Shown here: positions 11,817 through 23,851 of the stretch, piece after piece
Position numbering within the stretch: the stretch's first letter is position 1
How the letters are laid out: each line of letters opens with the position of its first letter
NCBI GenBank assembly: GCA_963932465.1
Contig: OZ010792.1
Location: 515,205,100-515,269,099, forward strand
Source of the DNA: Maratus speciosus
Lineage: Eukaryota; Arthropoda; Arachnida; Araneae; Salticidae
Direction of reading: 5' to 3'
DNA length: 64,000 nucleotides
The notes under the pieces: generated by a model
Seen by the model: only the letters and a program-made list of their open reading frames with translations
Databases searched by the model: none
What the model was told of the DNA's origin: nothing
Position numbers and translations under genes: made by a program

Positions 11817-13432
11817 AAACATAATTATGTTTGCAATGTGTATGAGCATATATATTATGTAGATCATTAAGTATGAAATGTACTATCACAAAAGGGACAG
11901 ATTACCAACGGGGAAAACTTCCACCAATAAAAAATAATAGAAATTCTAACCTTATTCATTACAGTAATTTTTCTATGAATACAAGGTTTATGTAAGACGA
12001 ACATTTCTATTAAAATTTACTGGTGGGAGTTTGCCTCAATATTAATCTGACCCTGGGTAATGACCTAATATACATATATAAAGGTATATACACACATACA
12101 CGCAGTGGCGTAGCCAAGGGGGGGGTCCAGGGGGTCCGGACCCCCCCCCCCCCCGAAAGTAGACCTGGTTTACTGAATCATGGATACAGATACAACAGTA
12201 AAAACTGCTAAGACAGAATCACAAAGGATCTATAAAAAATTCCGCTTTAGAGAGGTATTCGTCTTAGAAGGTAAAATTCAAAGGTATATCTTTCTTGAAC
12301 TATGAACTTTTCCGTTTTAGGCAGGTTTCCGTTATAAACACTTTCCGTTTTCACAGTATCCCTTAAAACTCCTAAAAAGTACTCACTTCCCAAGCTTTTT
12401 TCTTTCACGTACCCCTTTCTTAGGTTTTTCATTTCGGAGTAACCCCATTTCTCATAAACACGGCCCCCTTCCCCCGCTCCACTCAAGGAGATAACGTAAA
12501 CATGCTTTTTTCCATTAGTAATCTTCTTATCACAACCATATAATAAATCGATGCAAATTATATTGATATTCCTAACATTTTTGTGACTTCCGCCATTACC
12601 GATAGTATTTTCACATACCCCCAGCAGACCCGCCACGTACCCCCAGGTTGGAAACCGCTGCTATAACACCACCTCTGAAGAGCATAAATCTATTACAGGA
12701 AAATCTGTGAAGATGACCTATCTCAAAGGAAAACAATTCAAGATTCGACGAAAACACTATATATTTGTGCTTGCTAACGTTCGAAACCTATCTGAAATGA
12801 AACTTGTTCCAATTGTGAATGCTTCTTGGCAGGTTTTCTGAAAACACGGAATCCTCTCATAAACAAAAACATTTTAATGTCCCGAGACGGAAGGATAACT
12901 ATGCAAGTATACCTCCTATTCCGTTTACACAAATTTACTGTAACTAGATTAAATGTAAAACTTCGATGCGGGGTTCCGTTGTCGACACTTATGGGAAAGA
13001 AAGAGTTTAAACGAACGCAATAGCGGTACATTGGTTGAGTTTCGTGACCCTTATCTTTGTTCACTTTATAACGGACAATATTAACAATTACTTTAAATCT
13101 GCTGCCTGCAATTAATAAAAGTAACTTTATTTTTCGACTGGTTATTTGTTACCACTTTCAAAATATACTGGCGAGAAAAATTAACGGAACAACCAAAAAA
13201 AGGGGCTTTATCTTAATGCTATTAAGGGAACTTCTAGAAAGGTAACTCAATATCAACGTTATCACGTAGTCCTATGGGATTAACATTCGCTATAGAAATA
13301 TATGCAAATTTTTGAGCCTCAGCCCGTTCTTTCGGTTCACGTGTGCAAAGGAGAGCACGTGGATAATTTGAAGTATAATTTTAAGGATTGTATGTGTAAT
13401 TAGGTAAAACTTTTGCTTCTAGTTGGTGGAAT

Positions 13433-14125
13433 ATGTCGTCCAGAAGACATCTGACCGATTTTAAGAAATTGCATGCGGTAGGGAGAATGGAAGCAGGACA
13501 GACACTCTTAGGGGTCTGTAAAGACTTAAAAATAGCCAAAAGCGTCATGTCAAAGTACTGGAAACGGTTTAAAGACACTGGTATAATGTCCGCAGACAAC
13601 CAGGTCAGGGTAGAAAACGCACCACAATAGGCTCTCCGGACTGTAATTTGCCAACGATTGCTAAAAGAAGTAGGCAATTGACGTCAGTTCAGATTGCAGG
13701 GAGTTTGTTGCAGCAATAAGAACTCGACTATCCTGGTTTACTGTGAGTGACAGTCTGCATGCAAGGAAACCCATGATTTGGGTTCCACTATCTCTTATAG
13801 CGATATGCGCTCGGTTAAAGTGGTGCAGAGATCATCGTCATTGGAATACCACAGACTGGAGCCGAGTTCTCTTTACCGATGAATCCCGGTTTTGTTGAGA
13901 GAGTTACTACAGACGTGTTACCATATGGAGGGAGAAAATCACACGCAATAAGGCTGCAAACATCCGTGAAAGGCATCGATGCAAAGGTCGTGGAATCATG
14001 GTATGGGCGGACATCATTTTGAATGGCCGCAGTGACCGACACATTTTTACCAGTGAAACTGTAAATGCTGAAATATATAGAGATGAGGTTCTTGATCCTC
14101 CTGTCAAGTTGTTTAAGGGTGCAAT
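13433..14125 (+). pseudogene. Degenerate Tc1-like transposase
   Basis: The reading begins with MSSRRHLTDFKKLHAVGRME and continues into QTLLGVCKDLKIAKSVMSKY, the N-terminal helix-turn-helix of Tc1 transposases. After stops and shifts, 13800-13890 reads WNTTDWSRVLFTDESRF, the first catalytic Asp motif of the DDE domain. About 13960-14125 then reads CKGRGIMVWADIILNGRSD and on towards VNAEIYRDEV. The later D and E motifs are not recognisable, and there is a stop after ESRFC. Such enzymes cut and paste Tc1 elements at TA sites. This one is dead and lies inside the pogo-like and hAT-like elements. Confidence 0.75.
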
Positions 14126-14129
14126 CGGA

Positions 14130-15950
14130 AGATTCGAAATTTTATGATTATTAATGGTCTAGAAGGGCGTCACCCCCTTCCACGGAACTCCTAAGTGTCC
14201 CTTCCAGGGCTGCATAAATCCGACCCGTCCGAAGCCCACTGCTGAACTTGGAGAATATTCTAAAACTGTTTCGAACTATCTAAAATAAATTGGCTGAGAA
14301 GTACAAAAACAGAAACCACCATGAACCATTTTTTATACATTCTAATACTTCCAAAAAAGTGCTAATCCATCACAAATAAACTTATTACAAAAATTTAACT
14401 TCCTTAAAGACGACCAGATATCGGAAGCAACTATTAGATCGAATATGGTATCAAAAGTGGCGAGACATGAAACATGGAAACCCAAAAGAATTATGGCTGA
14501 ATAAGACAATTGTAACAAAACTGCTTTTTCCAGCATGAACTATATTTGATGTGTGTGCTACTTACATTACTAGTTTCTGCAGCTGAAAATGTAAGATCTT
14601 TTTCTTAAAGTTAAAACCTTCCCACATAGCATTTTTAGATTGCAGAAAATTTGCAACAGTCTTGCTCTGAAAACCTGCAAAGTTGCAGAATAAGCTCAGC
14701 TTGACAAGTCTGAAAGTTTATAACAAGACTGCAGCAAGATAACGCAAACGCCGAAGTCACCACACTCTGAACTTGCAGCTAACTTGTTATGCAAGTTAAA
14801 TTCATATTATATCAAATTTATTGCAAACTAACAGCAAGCAAGTAATCAAAAATACTGCAAACTTACTGCAAAGTAGTAATCTTTCTAGGTCACACTATAA
14901 GTTTAACCCCTTCGAAGGGGTCCATAGACCTGATCAAGTCTATTGATGCGAAAGCGCCATCAGAAGGTGCACGCATAGGTTTTATCACCATAAACAAATT
15001 TAGGTAATATTTTTACTTTTCATTTCGAGCCTTTTTTGGTATTTAATAAGTATAGCGTTTAGAAACAGCGGTACCTACCGAATAAAATTTCTGCAATTTC
15101 TGCGTATGTGTTGGTTGTCTATTCTCTCAACAGAGGGATTTTTTGCTTTCGTCACTTTCGTGAATTAAAGACAGTCTTGCATCAGTTTCACAACAAACTA
15201 CTCATGCAAGTGGGTGATGGTATACTTTGCGGGAAATTTGCCGCGAATTTCTCAATTCAAATTTGTCACGGGAAGATAATATCAGAAAAAATCAAACTTG
15301 CTGCTAATGTTCATGCTATTTGATTTATCTCAAAAAATCCCATGGAGAACGCGGCGGATAGCATGAACGGTTCATGCGATTGACACTTATATGAAATCAT
15401 TATCCAATATCTATTGCAGCACAAGTTCTTAATTCAATGGCAAGAAATTAAACATGGAAATTGCTGTTTTAAACTTAACCACTTGATCCTAACTTTATTG
15501 TAGGCAAATGTAATGTAATACGAAACTTGATTTAACCCATTCGCTGCCCAAACTATAAAGTAAGAATTTTCAAATTTTTTGTTAAAAGTCGTTTTCTACC
15601 ACAAATTCAGAAAGGTAAATTTCGCTTTACTAATGCAGCGAAATTTCTACCAATAAATGAGGCAATTTTTTTTAATTCTAAAATAGTGGTGACAAAGTAA
15701 TTAATAAATTAAAGCTACGAGTATACTCGTGGATGACAGCGAATGGGTTAATTAAATTTAACTCTTCAGCATGCGCTCAACTTTTTACATCACAGTGAAT
15801 CTTTTTCATTTGTAAATATTATTGTAACTTCAATGTACTATTAGTTGCAGTTATAGAGATTGGCCTTACATTTTTTATCCATGCTTTTTTTTAAATTAAG
15901 AAATTAAATAAGGATATACCTAAATTCTTAAAGTTACTCGAAATACTTCT
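14130..15950. other. A+T-rich interior without gene
   Basis: This stretch of the composite element contains CTTGCAGC/AAACTTGCAG-type repetitive words near 14640-14880 and otherwise no coding signal. The small ORFs at 14342-14536 and 15108-15323 have no recognisable domain. Confidence 0.5.
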
Positions 15951-16790
15951 ATTATACTTCACAGTCAAGACAAGATTGCAAGGGACTGGTAAAAAGCTCC
16001 ATTTTAGACAGGCTTCCATAGAAAGAAATGTAATTAATTATGCTTCTAAGAAACACTACCTCAGTATGATCTATTGTTCGTTTCGCAGGGATTCTGAAAC
16101 TCTTTCGTTTTGACAGGATTCCGTTATACAGAGATTCCGCTTTCACAGGTTTCACTATGCTTCACTAAAGAACGATGGCAATCCCCTTTCAGACAGGTTT
16201 TCAGCAAATTTAATTGTATCGCAATTCATATTAAGATCATGTAACGCTTTCGTTAAAGAAAGGATTCTGTTATAGACAATTACTATTTTGACAAGCTTTA
16301 TTCTTTTCATATGACATAAATAGGTATATTTATATAAATACACAAAACTTGTAAAAATGGAACCTGCCTATAACGGAATTCTGTCTTAAACAGAAATGTT
16401 CCATAGTGCTACGGATAAGAATACTATACAAATACACCTGATAACACAAAAACCTGTGTAAAACGGAATTTTCAGCAATATTTACGATTTCATCTTGACA
16501 GGTTTTACTATATATATATAACCTGAAGGAAAAATTCTGGACCCCCCCCCCGAAACGAAATCCTGGCTACGCCACTGCATACACGTACATTTTCGCCATT
16601 AAAAATAAATTTGTTAAAAATATGATTAGTCTACTTTTCCATGTGCTACTGATTTTCTTTCATTTCAAGGTTTCGGGTTTAAAGTGCATCAGTTTGCGAA
16701 TCCACTTGTTCTTGAATGGTGTTTCGGATTGACGAAAATCTTTTTGTCTGCTTTGAGTCGGATACAGGGCGATCCGTATAAGACTGTAGC

Positions 16791-16960
16791 CAGGGCTGCG
16801 GAGTCTGAGGGGAAAAATGGACGACTCCGACTCCGGGAATTTTAACTGCTCTGACTCTGACTCCGCCAAAAATGGTTCGACTCAGACTCCAGGAATTTTA
16901 ACATCTCCGACTCCGACTCTTTCTCTCAAAAAGGGGCCCGACTCCGACTCCGCAGCCCTC
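16791..16960. mobile_element. 170-bp hAT MITE rich in GACTCC hexamers
   Basis: The ends are CAGGGCTGCGGAGTC and GACTCCGCAGCCCT(C), inverted. The flanks are ACTGTAGC (16783-16790) and ACTGTAGT (16961-16968), an 8-bp duplication with one change. The interior repeats ACTCCGACTCCG-like hexamers separated by GGGAATTTTAAC and AAAAATGG words. The minus-strand ORF here is an artefact of these repeats. Confidence 0.75.
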
Positions 16961-17159
16961 ACTGTAGTCCCTGCCTGCAAGACATAACGAGGAGTTACTG
17001 TAGTTAGCCGACATCAATGTGTTTCATTCAGATAGTGGGTGAGATTTCTGAAGCTTAGGGGAGGGAATTTGCACTTTTAACATACTACTTTTAACGTATT
17101 TAATAGGTACTTCTATATAGTCATAGCAGTTACATTTCAGTAATAAACATACAAACAAA

Positions 17160-17200
17160 AGGAATATGCCGGGGCGGGGGGGGGGGGGGTTAGTGTTAGT
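17160..17200. repeat. Poly(G) tract
   Basis: A G-run of about 14 follows CCGGGGC within A+T-rich DNA. No transposon terminus could be assigned. The rest of 16969-17673 shows no gene; the ORF at 17370-17672 has no recognisable domain. Confidence 0.5.
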
Positions 17201-18601
17201 GTCCCTCTGAGGCACCCCTAAATTCCTCTTTGTCCGTATACTATGCAAAAGACCTTTCTTTCCCACCATTACAATTCTTCGCCGAAACCGATAGTTAGTT
17301 TTAAGCGGTTCATGTGGATCAGATAATTTTTTTGCTTCTTATTTAACTGCTTCGGTCCGGTTATGGTATATGCAATCGTACGCCTACGCATTTCCTTCCC
17401 AGCTCCTTCTGAGGCGTGACCAAGGATTGCATAAGACCTTTTCTGCATTATTTAGTCTAGCACCATCCATCTCAGCATGGATGCAAGTAATAACGGAACG
17501 GAAACCGTATTTTATCTCCTGCAGCGGATCAGATCGGATAAATGGTGCGATAAATTGGAACGCTCGGAAAAAATGGTTGCAGTTTATTTCTATTTATTTT
17601 TTTAAATCCAAGTGGTTCTCAAACTTTTTAAAACACTCCAAACTCTACCTGATAACTTGTCCTTACCCGTAGGCAGGGCCGCTGAGTAAGTCTGGGGGAT
17701 CTTAAATATATTATTAGTAAATAATAATTTTACAACAATTAATTTTAAAAGGATAATACATATTTGTTTAAATTGTCAATATTACTATATTGACAGTTTT
17801 TTTTAAAGCACCCGTAACCACATACCCATTTTTAGGTGCGACTGGCCCTTCTAAACCTTGGGGAGGTTGGGGGGGGGGGGGAGGGTTGTTGGCTTTTTGG
17901 AATCTTAGTAAATCTACAGTTACACGACTGTTGATAATTTGATAGTACAGTAAACTCTGTCTAAGGCGGAATCGGTAGGGACTGAGAAAATTTTCCGTGG
18001 TAGACAATATTTCGGTTTATGCAAAAAAGCTCCCCCCCCCCTCCCAAAAAAAAGCATAAATCTTATATTTTTTTACGTTCGTAACTTTTAATACTGTTCT
18101 TTAAATTGAAATTTTGAATGAAATTAGATTGTTATTAAATTTATTGTTTTTAATAGTTTCGAAAGACATTATTTGAACACAAAAAAATTATTACCAATAC
18201 AAAATCGCTCCAACTCTTAAATTTAATGAAAATCATTTAATTTACTCAATAAAATTACATACTTCATATTTCGCATAGTAGTTCAAAAAATTATCTTTTA
18301 CCGATGCTTGTTTTTTCTTTCGGTTTACCTTGCATTCTGCACTAACGCGTAAGTCTGTTATTCTCGGTATAATTTTTTCCTTTCTCTGAACAAGAAAAAA
18401 AATTTAGAGGCACCTAATTCTTCTCAAGCCGTCCTGATATGTTTGAATTCCACTGTTGTCTTCAACGTTTTCAGAAGCGTGGTCATCCGCATTTGCTTTC
18501 CTAAGACAAGGATCAATTTTTTTCAGGCGACATTTTTGAGCAAAGTTTGGCAATTCATTTAACAGCATCGAAAATACTGATGTTTTTTGTCAAATCGGTG
18601 G

Positions 18602-19396
18602 CTAAAGAACAATCATCAAAAGACGCAATAATCGACCACAACAGATACCTTTTGCAGCGGGTTTCAGCATTTTTATAACTGAATGATTTATTGGTTGTGT
18701 CGATGCAGTAGTATCTGCCGGAAGAAATTGTAAATTTATATTCGACAGTTTGGCGTCGGCATAACGATGTCCATTATCAAGAAACACTTATTTTTTCTTC
18801 AATCATTCGTTTTTTGAATTCCTTCAGCCACCCCTCTATTAAAACAATCGACAACCAGTATTTTTTCTGAGGCCTCCAAGTCACAGGCAGTTTAACAATA
18901 TTTACAATCTTGAAACATAACGTCGTTTTCGATTTCTCAATCACTAATTTTTTTTATAAACTGCCCTCCAAATTCGCAAAAAGCAAAACAGTGATACAGT
19001 TGTTGGAGGTTTTACCTCAGCGGCATTAACTTCCTCTTTTTACAAGTGACTTACTTGGCATACATGATAAAAACAGTCCATTCTCATTGCAATTATATAT
19101 GTCCTTTTCTTGAAATTTTCAATAGGTAGATGAAAATTTCCTTTCTATTCCCGAATTTCATGCTATGAGACATTTTTCGGGTGTCAGCAAGCATGCTTCA
19201 TGGCGATGTTGTGTAGATTATGGAAACTCATTAACCATTTACTGGAAGCTTTAAAATTCATTTTACCTATTTTTTCGCAATAAAGTCCACATGTGAGCAA
19301 AATTTTCACTCTAGTAATCGAAAAACATTCAAAAGTTAATGCACCAATGTCTTTATTTTTTACAGCACGTTTCCTCTTTCTATTGGATGTTTTCAA
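18602..19396 (-). pseudogene. Decayed pogo/Tigger transposase (CENP-B-like HTH plus DDE)
   Basis: On the minus strand, 19396-19184 reads a CENP-B/Tc5-type DNA-binding domain: KDIGALTFECFSITRVKI, then a CEKIGKMNFKASSKWL segment and HNLHNI. This fits the family pattern of LceKA..-FkAS.GWL..F..RhnI. Further on, 18787-18602 reads LFLDNGHRYADAKLSNI and FLPADTTASTQPINHSVIK, matching the family's DN..aH....l.ni.l.FLPpntTs..QP.dqgvIk part of the DDE domain. The segment between has stops and shifts and I cannot follow it. The order and strand agree with one gene. It would have moved the surrounding 17948-22824 element but is inactive now. Confidence 0.75.
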
Positions 19397-19817
19397 CTCT
19401 TTCTTTATAAAGCGTCATAAATTTGAGTTTTACCATAATTAAACTTAATACAAAGATCTTCTACAGAATAATTATTTCTCTTTTAATTTGGTATCATCGA
19501 CTTTGTCCTGCAGGGATGGAGTATTGACAATGAATTTAGATTTTGAAGCAATTTTTACAATGCACTTACTAATATTCTTAGACAAGATAAAACGACGAAG
19601 AACAAATAACTTGGGCAGTGAATTTTTCAAAGACTGTTCAATTTCTTGCTACTGCTGTAATACCTGCAAATTTGAAGTTAACACTCAAACACGCATACAC
19701 ACACACAAAATAATAATAATAATAACTTCGGGAATGAGACAGTAAGCTATCATTTTGAATTTCAGTACAACATTAAAGCATAATATATTGTAGTTTTTTT
19801 AAAAAATACATATTTTT

Positions 19818-19960
19818 AGGGTTTCGTTCATCTCACGAAACCCTATTCGTCTCGCTCCTTTGTCTGTCTGTCTGTCTGTCCGTCACAGAGCCCGTTCTCA
19901 GAAACTATACATGTTAGAGACTTGAAATTTTGGGTACTTATAGCTGAACACCTCACATCA
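19818..19960 (+). repeat. Family C hairpin, GTCT microsatellite and module
   Basis: A hairpin at 19818-19844 pairs AGGGTTTCGT with ACGAAACCCT across a 7-base loop. A (GTCT)n tract follows at 19861-19885, then a segment like CAGAAACTATACATGTTAGA ending GAAATTTTGGGTAC. The order of parts is the same as in families A, B, D and E of this window although the hairpin sequence is unrelated. Confidence 0.65.
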
Positions 19961-20634
19961 AACAACAAATCATAAAATTTTGAAAAAGTTGGTAATTAAC
20001 CGAATTACGGGCTAATTAACTTCTAAAATTTACCAATCCACCTTTTTAATGCAAATTCAAACTGACTTTCTCGAAATCATCCGTGTTTCTCCTAAGGGTT
20101 GCCAGTAAAATCAGCCGAATGCACGGTTACCACGGAGGAAATTAAGCCGAAAAATGAAGTGGAGATTTTAAAGCGAAATCGTATATCAGAAAATATTGGT
20201 CCGAGAAATTTGTAAATGGAATAGACAGACGCAGAAAAAAATCTACTTTCATTTGGTATAAAGTTCACAATTCTGCGATGTGTATAAGTTAAAATATCCA
20301 CTAAAAATCGATCGATAAAAATTTAATTTCTTTAATTGGAAAGACAAGGAAATAAAAAGATTTCAATTCGGCGCAGGTAGACATGACGACGCTGCGGTTT
20401 TCCATAATAGCATATTTTAATACGAAATTTTAACTTTTTAAATATTAAATTTTTTGATTAAATTTTTTGGCATCCCGATGTCAAATTTCTCGCTGATTTC
20501 ATTGATACCCATATCTAAGTCCTATCTTAATTACAAGCTGAAATATTAATTATTATTTAATTAATCGGTTTATTGCTATCAAATGCGTCGATTAAAATGA
20601 AGAGACGCGCTTATTTAACCACGAATTAACTTAA

Positions 20635-22265
20635 ATTAGGAAATCTAATAATTTGCCTGGGCTTTTTGAACAGCGATATGAGATAAGTATAACTCATTCA
20701 TCATCAGAAAGTTTACTTCATACCACTATTTTCTAATAGTAATTTCAGGAAATATTTTGAATTATTGGTTAAGGCCGCCACTCAGTCTGTTTGAAACTTT
20801 AAGATAGTTTATAACACATAGAAAAAAGTGTAAAAAAGAATGGAGTGTGATATTTCGAGGAGGGGGGGGGGGGGGGAGCTAGAATTTTTTTTAAATCTTA
20901 GCGTTTGTTACCGCAGCAAATATTTTAAATTCTTGTTTAAGACCGCCACCATCCCGACCCATCTATCTACGGAAAGATTGCGTAAAGGAGTTTCGTTCAG
21001 ATATGCTTTTGTTAAGAACTGAGTGCATTCCCTGGTGGTGGAATGTGGAACTAACATAACGCGATTTTGTTAAAATTAGGAAATCTAACAAGTCGATCTG
21101 TTTGAAACTTTAAGATATTTTATAACACATAAGATAAAGTGTAAGAAAGAATGACACGCGAAATTCCGGGGAGGGGGGGGGGGGGGCGCTAGATTTCTAT
21201 TTAAAAAATTAGCGTTTCTGACCGCTTTAGGTGACTTTTTGAGGGAGTCCTGAGATATATGCTACTTATTTAATATAAAATTGTCTAAAGTTTAGTTACC
21301 ACTATTTCCTAATAGTAATTTCAGCAAATATCTTAATTTCTTATTAAGACCGCTACCACCTCGAGTAACATATCTACTTATAGGTTGTTTAACGGAGTTT
21401 CCTTCCGATACAGTTTTGTTAAGAATAGAGTGCGCTCCCTGGTGGTGGAATGTGGAACTAACATTTTTGTTAAAATTAGGAAATATAACAAGGCGATCTG
21501 TTTGAAATTTTACGATAGTTTATAACACATTAGAAAAAGTTTATAAAAAATGGCGCGTGAAATTTCGGGAAGGTGGGGAGAGGGGGAGGGGCAAAATATT
21601 TCTTTTTTGTTTCATACCGTTTCAGGTGCGTTTTTTGATGGAGTCTTCAGATACATGCTACTTATACTTATTAAATATAAATATGTCAAAAGTTAAATTA
21701 CCACTATTTCCGAATAGTAATTTCAACAATTATCTTAAATTCTTGCTGAAGACCGCCACCCCCTCGAGTAACATATCTACTAATGGGTTGTGTAAAGGAG
21801 TTTCGTTCAGATACGCTTTTGTTAAGAATACAGTGCGCTCCCTGGTGGTGGAATGTGGAATTAACAGACCGCGATTTCAGTTAAAGTAAGAAATCTAACA
21901 ATTCAATCTGTTTTAAACTTTAAGATACTTTATAACACACGATAATAAATTATAAAGAAGAAGGGCGCGTCGCATTTCGAGGAGGGGGGAGGGGGTTGAG
22001 GGAGGTGCGCGAACAAAATTAGGAAATATAACTGGACGATCTGTTTGAAACTTTAATATGGCTTATAAAACATAACATAAATTTTTAAAATCAGGCCGCG
22101 TCAAAAATCATGGTGACCATCTGCCCACTCCCCCCCCAAGGGGGGCACTTTTCTAAATTTGGCAGATACCCGTCATGTGATATATCGTGGCATTTTGGGG
22201 GGGGGGGGTGGCGAACAAAATTAGGAAATATAACAAGGCGAATATGTTTGAAACTTTAACATAGT
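20635..22265. repeat. Tandem array of about 420-bp units with poly(G) tracts
   Basis: Units start with AAATTAGGAAAT(C/A)TAACAA, followed by CGATCTGTTTGAAACTTTAA, a poly(G) tract, a GACCGC(C/T)ACCACC word and CTCCCTGGTGGTGGAATGTG. Copies begin near 20635, 21072, 21474, 21885 and, shortened, near 22012 and 22218. ORFs at 20840-21022 and 21557-21889 share the repeat and end in similar residues, so they are not genes. Confidence 0.7.
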
Positions 22266-23076
22266 TTAGGGTGTGTTTGCCAAAATTTAGAAGGTATTTC
22301 ATGGCGATAAATGTACTGGACGTTTTGAAAGAAAGTGTTTTGAAAGGAATATTAAACGAAACCCTTTGTGCGATGTATGATCACACTTACCCACTTGTTT
22401 ATAAATGTGCATCCTTCTTAGTAGTAATAATTTTTACATGCAAATTTATATAGGAAAAAATGATTATTTCATTTTTTAAATGCAAGAATTCCTTAAAATT
22501 TAAACAGTTTCTAGTTCCTTAAATTAACTTTCTTAAACTATTATGGAATTTAATTAAAATTCTCGGCATTGAATATATGACGTATGTATTAAAGTTTCAT
22601 AAACGAAATACTTTTCATTTTTAAAATAGTATCTTTTTTCCGCCTTATGCAAGATTTTGTCTTTGGAGGGACTTTAAAAACATTTCCGTTTCCGCGTTAG
22701 ACAGATTCCAGCTTATACAACAAGAATTAATGTTATTTTTTATGTGTTCGCCGGGACTTGAAAAAGTTTCCGCGGTAGACAAATTTCCGGCTTGCACAGA
22801 CTCCGCCTTAGACAGAATTTACTGTAGTTGGAAAGTTTTATAGTATTTTTTAAATGCCTTTTCTTAGTGCTGAGTAAAAAAAATTAACAAACATAAGTAC
22901 TCAGACTTTTTTATTTTCTTGCTTGTTTGTTCTTTTAACTTGAAAATTTTACATAATTTTTTTTTCTTTGAATCTACGTTTTTACTATTTTATCTATAAA
23001 ACAGGATCCGTGTCCCCCTTTAACGGGGGCGGGTCCCGGTAATTGTACCGGCTTCACCACCAACTCTGCGGCCCTG

Positions 23077-23851
23077 CCTATGGGGAAGCTATCAGAAGAC
23101 TCGACTAAAGGGTAGGCTAGTCAAGATAACTGCCTCGGGGTCAAAATAATTATTTAAAAAAATTGCATTGACCTCCAGAGTTTTAACTAAGTTATTGAGG
23201 TGATCAGGGCATAAAAGTGTGCATTTTTTGTTAAATTAAGTACTTACTATTTCAATGCTTTAACGTAATATGTGGAAAATAGATATGCTCTTGATTTAAA
23301 AAAATAAAATAAAATAAAGTAAGTGTTATGAACCCACTTATAAAACAGCTGTTTGAAAAGTACTTCATCCAGGTTTAGTGAAAGAAAGAAATAAAGAAAG
23401 AAAACAGCAAGTCTACATAAACCAAAAAATTGAAAAAGCGTGTCAAGATGAATTGGAGTGGTGGCCAACTTTCAATCTGTGGACTTTTTCTTTTTCTTTC
23501 TTCCTAGCTTTCCTAAGTAGTTGATATCGCTAAAAAAAAAAAAAAAAAAAAAAGGAAAAAAAATAGCTCTACGAGTGAAAGGCTAACTTCGAATTAGATT
23601 TAAACCACAGAAAAGAGATCTTTGTTAATCATCTGTGCCAGGAAATTCTGTTGATTTTGAGAGGGAAACGCTGACAGAAATATTAAAACATGTCTGAAGA
23701 GAAATCCCTACACTATGACGTTATTTATGGTTTATCTGTTTTAATATGCGCAACAGAAAGTAGTTTTTAACAAAGGTACTATACATTATACTATACATTA
23801 CATTTGATTGGTTCGTTCTACAGTCATTTTTGGCGTATGAGTGTATTAGTG
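23077..23851. other. A+T-rich stretch, no gene seen
   Basis: It contains a run of A at about 23534-23552 and AAAG-rich stretches. The ORF at 23247-23468 on the minus strand is low-complexity and has no domain. Confidence 0.5.

Larger units (their letters stand above)
12196..16510. mobile_element. Pogo/Tigger-like element nested in the hAT element
   Basis: The left end reads CAGTAAAAACTGCTAAGAC and the right end gives, on the minus strand, AGTAAAACCTGTCAAGATG. Inside both ends there are repeated words like TTCCGTTTTAGGCAGGTTTC and TAACGGAATTCTGTCTTA, which are subterminal repeats. The flanks end in A/T without a clean TA duplication. I cannot read a pogo transposase inside. The short ORFs at 12247-12636 and 12774-13064 on the minus strand have no features I recognise. 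Confidence 0.5.
12103..16577. mobile_element. 4.5 kb hAT-like element with CAGTGGCGTAGCCA ends and exact 8-bp duplication
   Basis: The left end reads CAGTGGCGTAGCCA and the right end TGGCTACGCCACTG, perfectly inverted over 14 bases. They are flanked by CATACACG on both sides (12095-12102 and 16578-16585), an exact 8-bp duplication typical of hAT transposition. C-rich tracts near 12130-12155 and 16543-16551 lie just inside the ends. Most of the interior is not hAT sequence: a pogo-like element at 12196-16510 fills nearly all of it, and that holds a decayed Tc1 transposase. The exact duplication implies the outer insertion is comparatively young. Confidence 0.85.
17948..22824 (-). mobile_element. 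4.9 kb pogo/Tigger element nested in the hAT element
   Basis: The left end reads CAGTAAACTCTGTCTAAGG and the right end, on the minus strand, CAGTAAATTCTGTCTAAGG, an almost perfect TIR. Both sides are flanked by TA. Inside lies a decayed pogo-type transposase on the minus strand (18602-19396). A tandem array at 20635-22265 and a hairpin-microsatellite fragment near 19818 are later additions. Pogo/Tigger elements duplicate TA on insertion, in agreement with the flanks. Confidence 0.8.
17674..23076. mobile_element. 5.4 kb hAT-like element with CAGGGCCGC ends
   Basis: The left end reads CAGGGCCGCTGAGTAAG and the right end CAACTCTGCGGCCCTG, inverted. The flanks CCCGTAGG (17666-17673) and CCTATGGG (23077-23084) match at only 5 of 8 positions, so the duplication has decayed or is coincidental. 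Only about 270 bp on each side belong to this element. The rest is a pogo-like element at 17948-22824 that inserted into it. Confidence 0.65.

Noticed and set aside
12247..12636. 129-residue minus-strand ORF as a gene
   Set aside because: No domain or splice context is visible. It lies in the subterminal repeats of the pogo-like element.
20840..21889. Related ORFs ending in similar residues in the 420-bp array
   Set aside because: They mirror the tandem repeat, differ by frameshifts between units and have poly(G)-encoded stretches.
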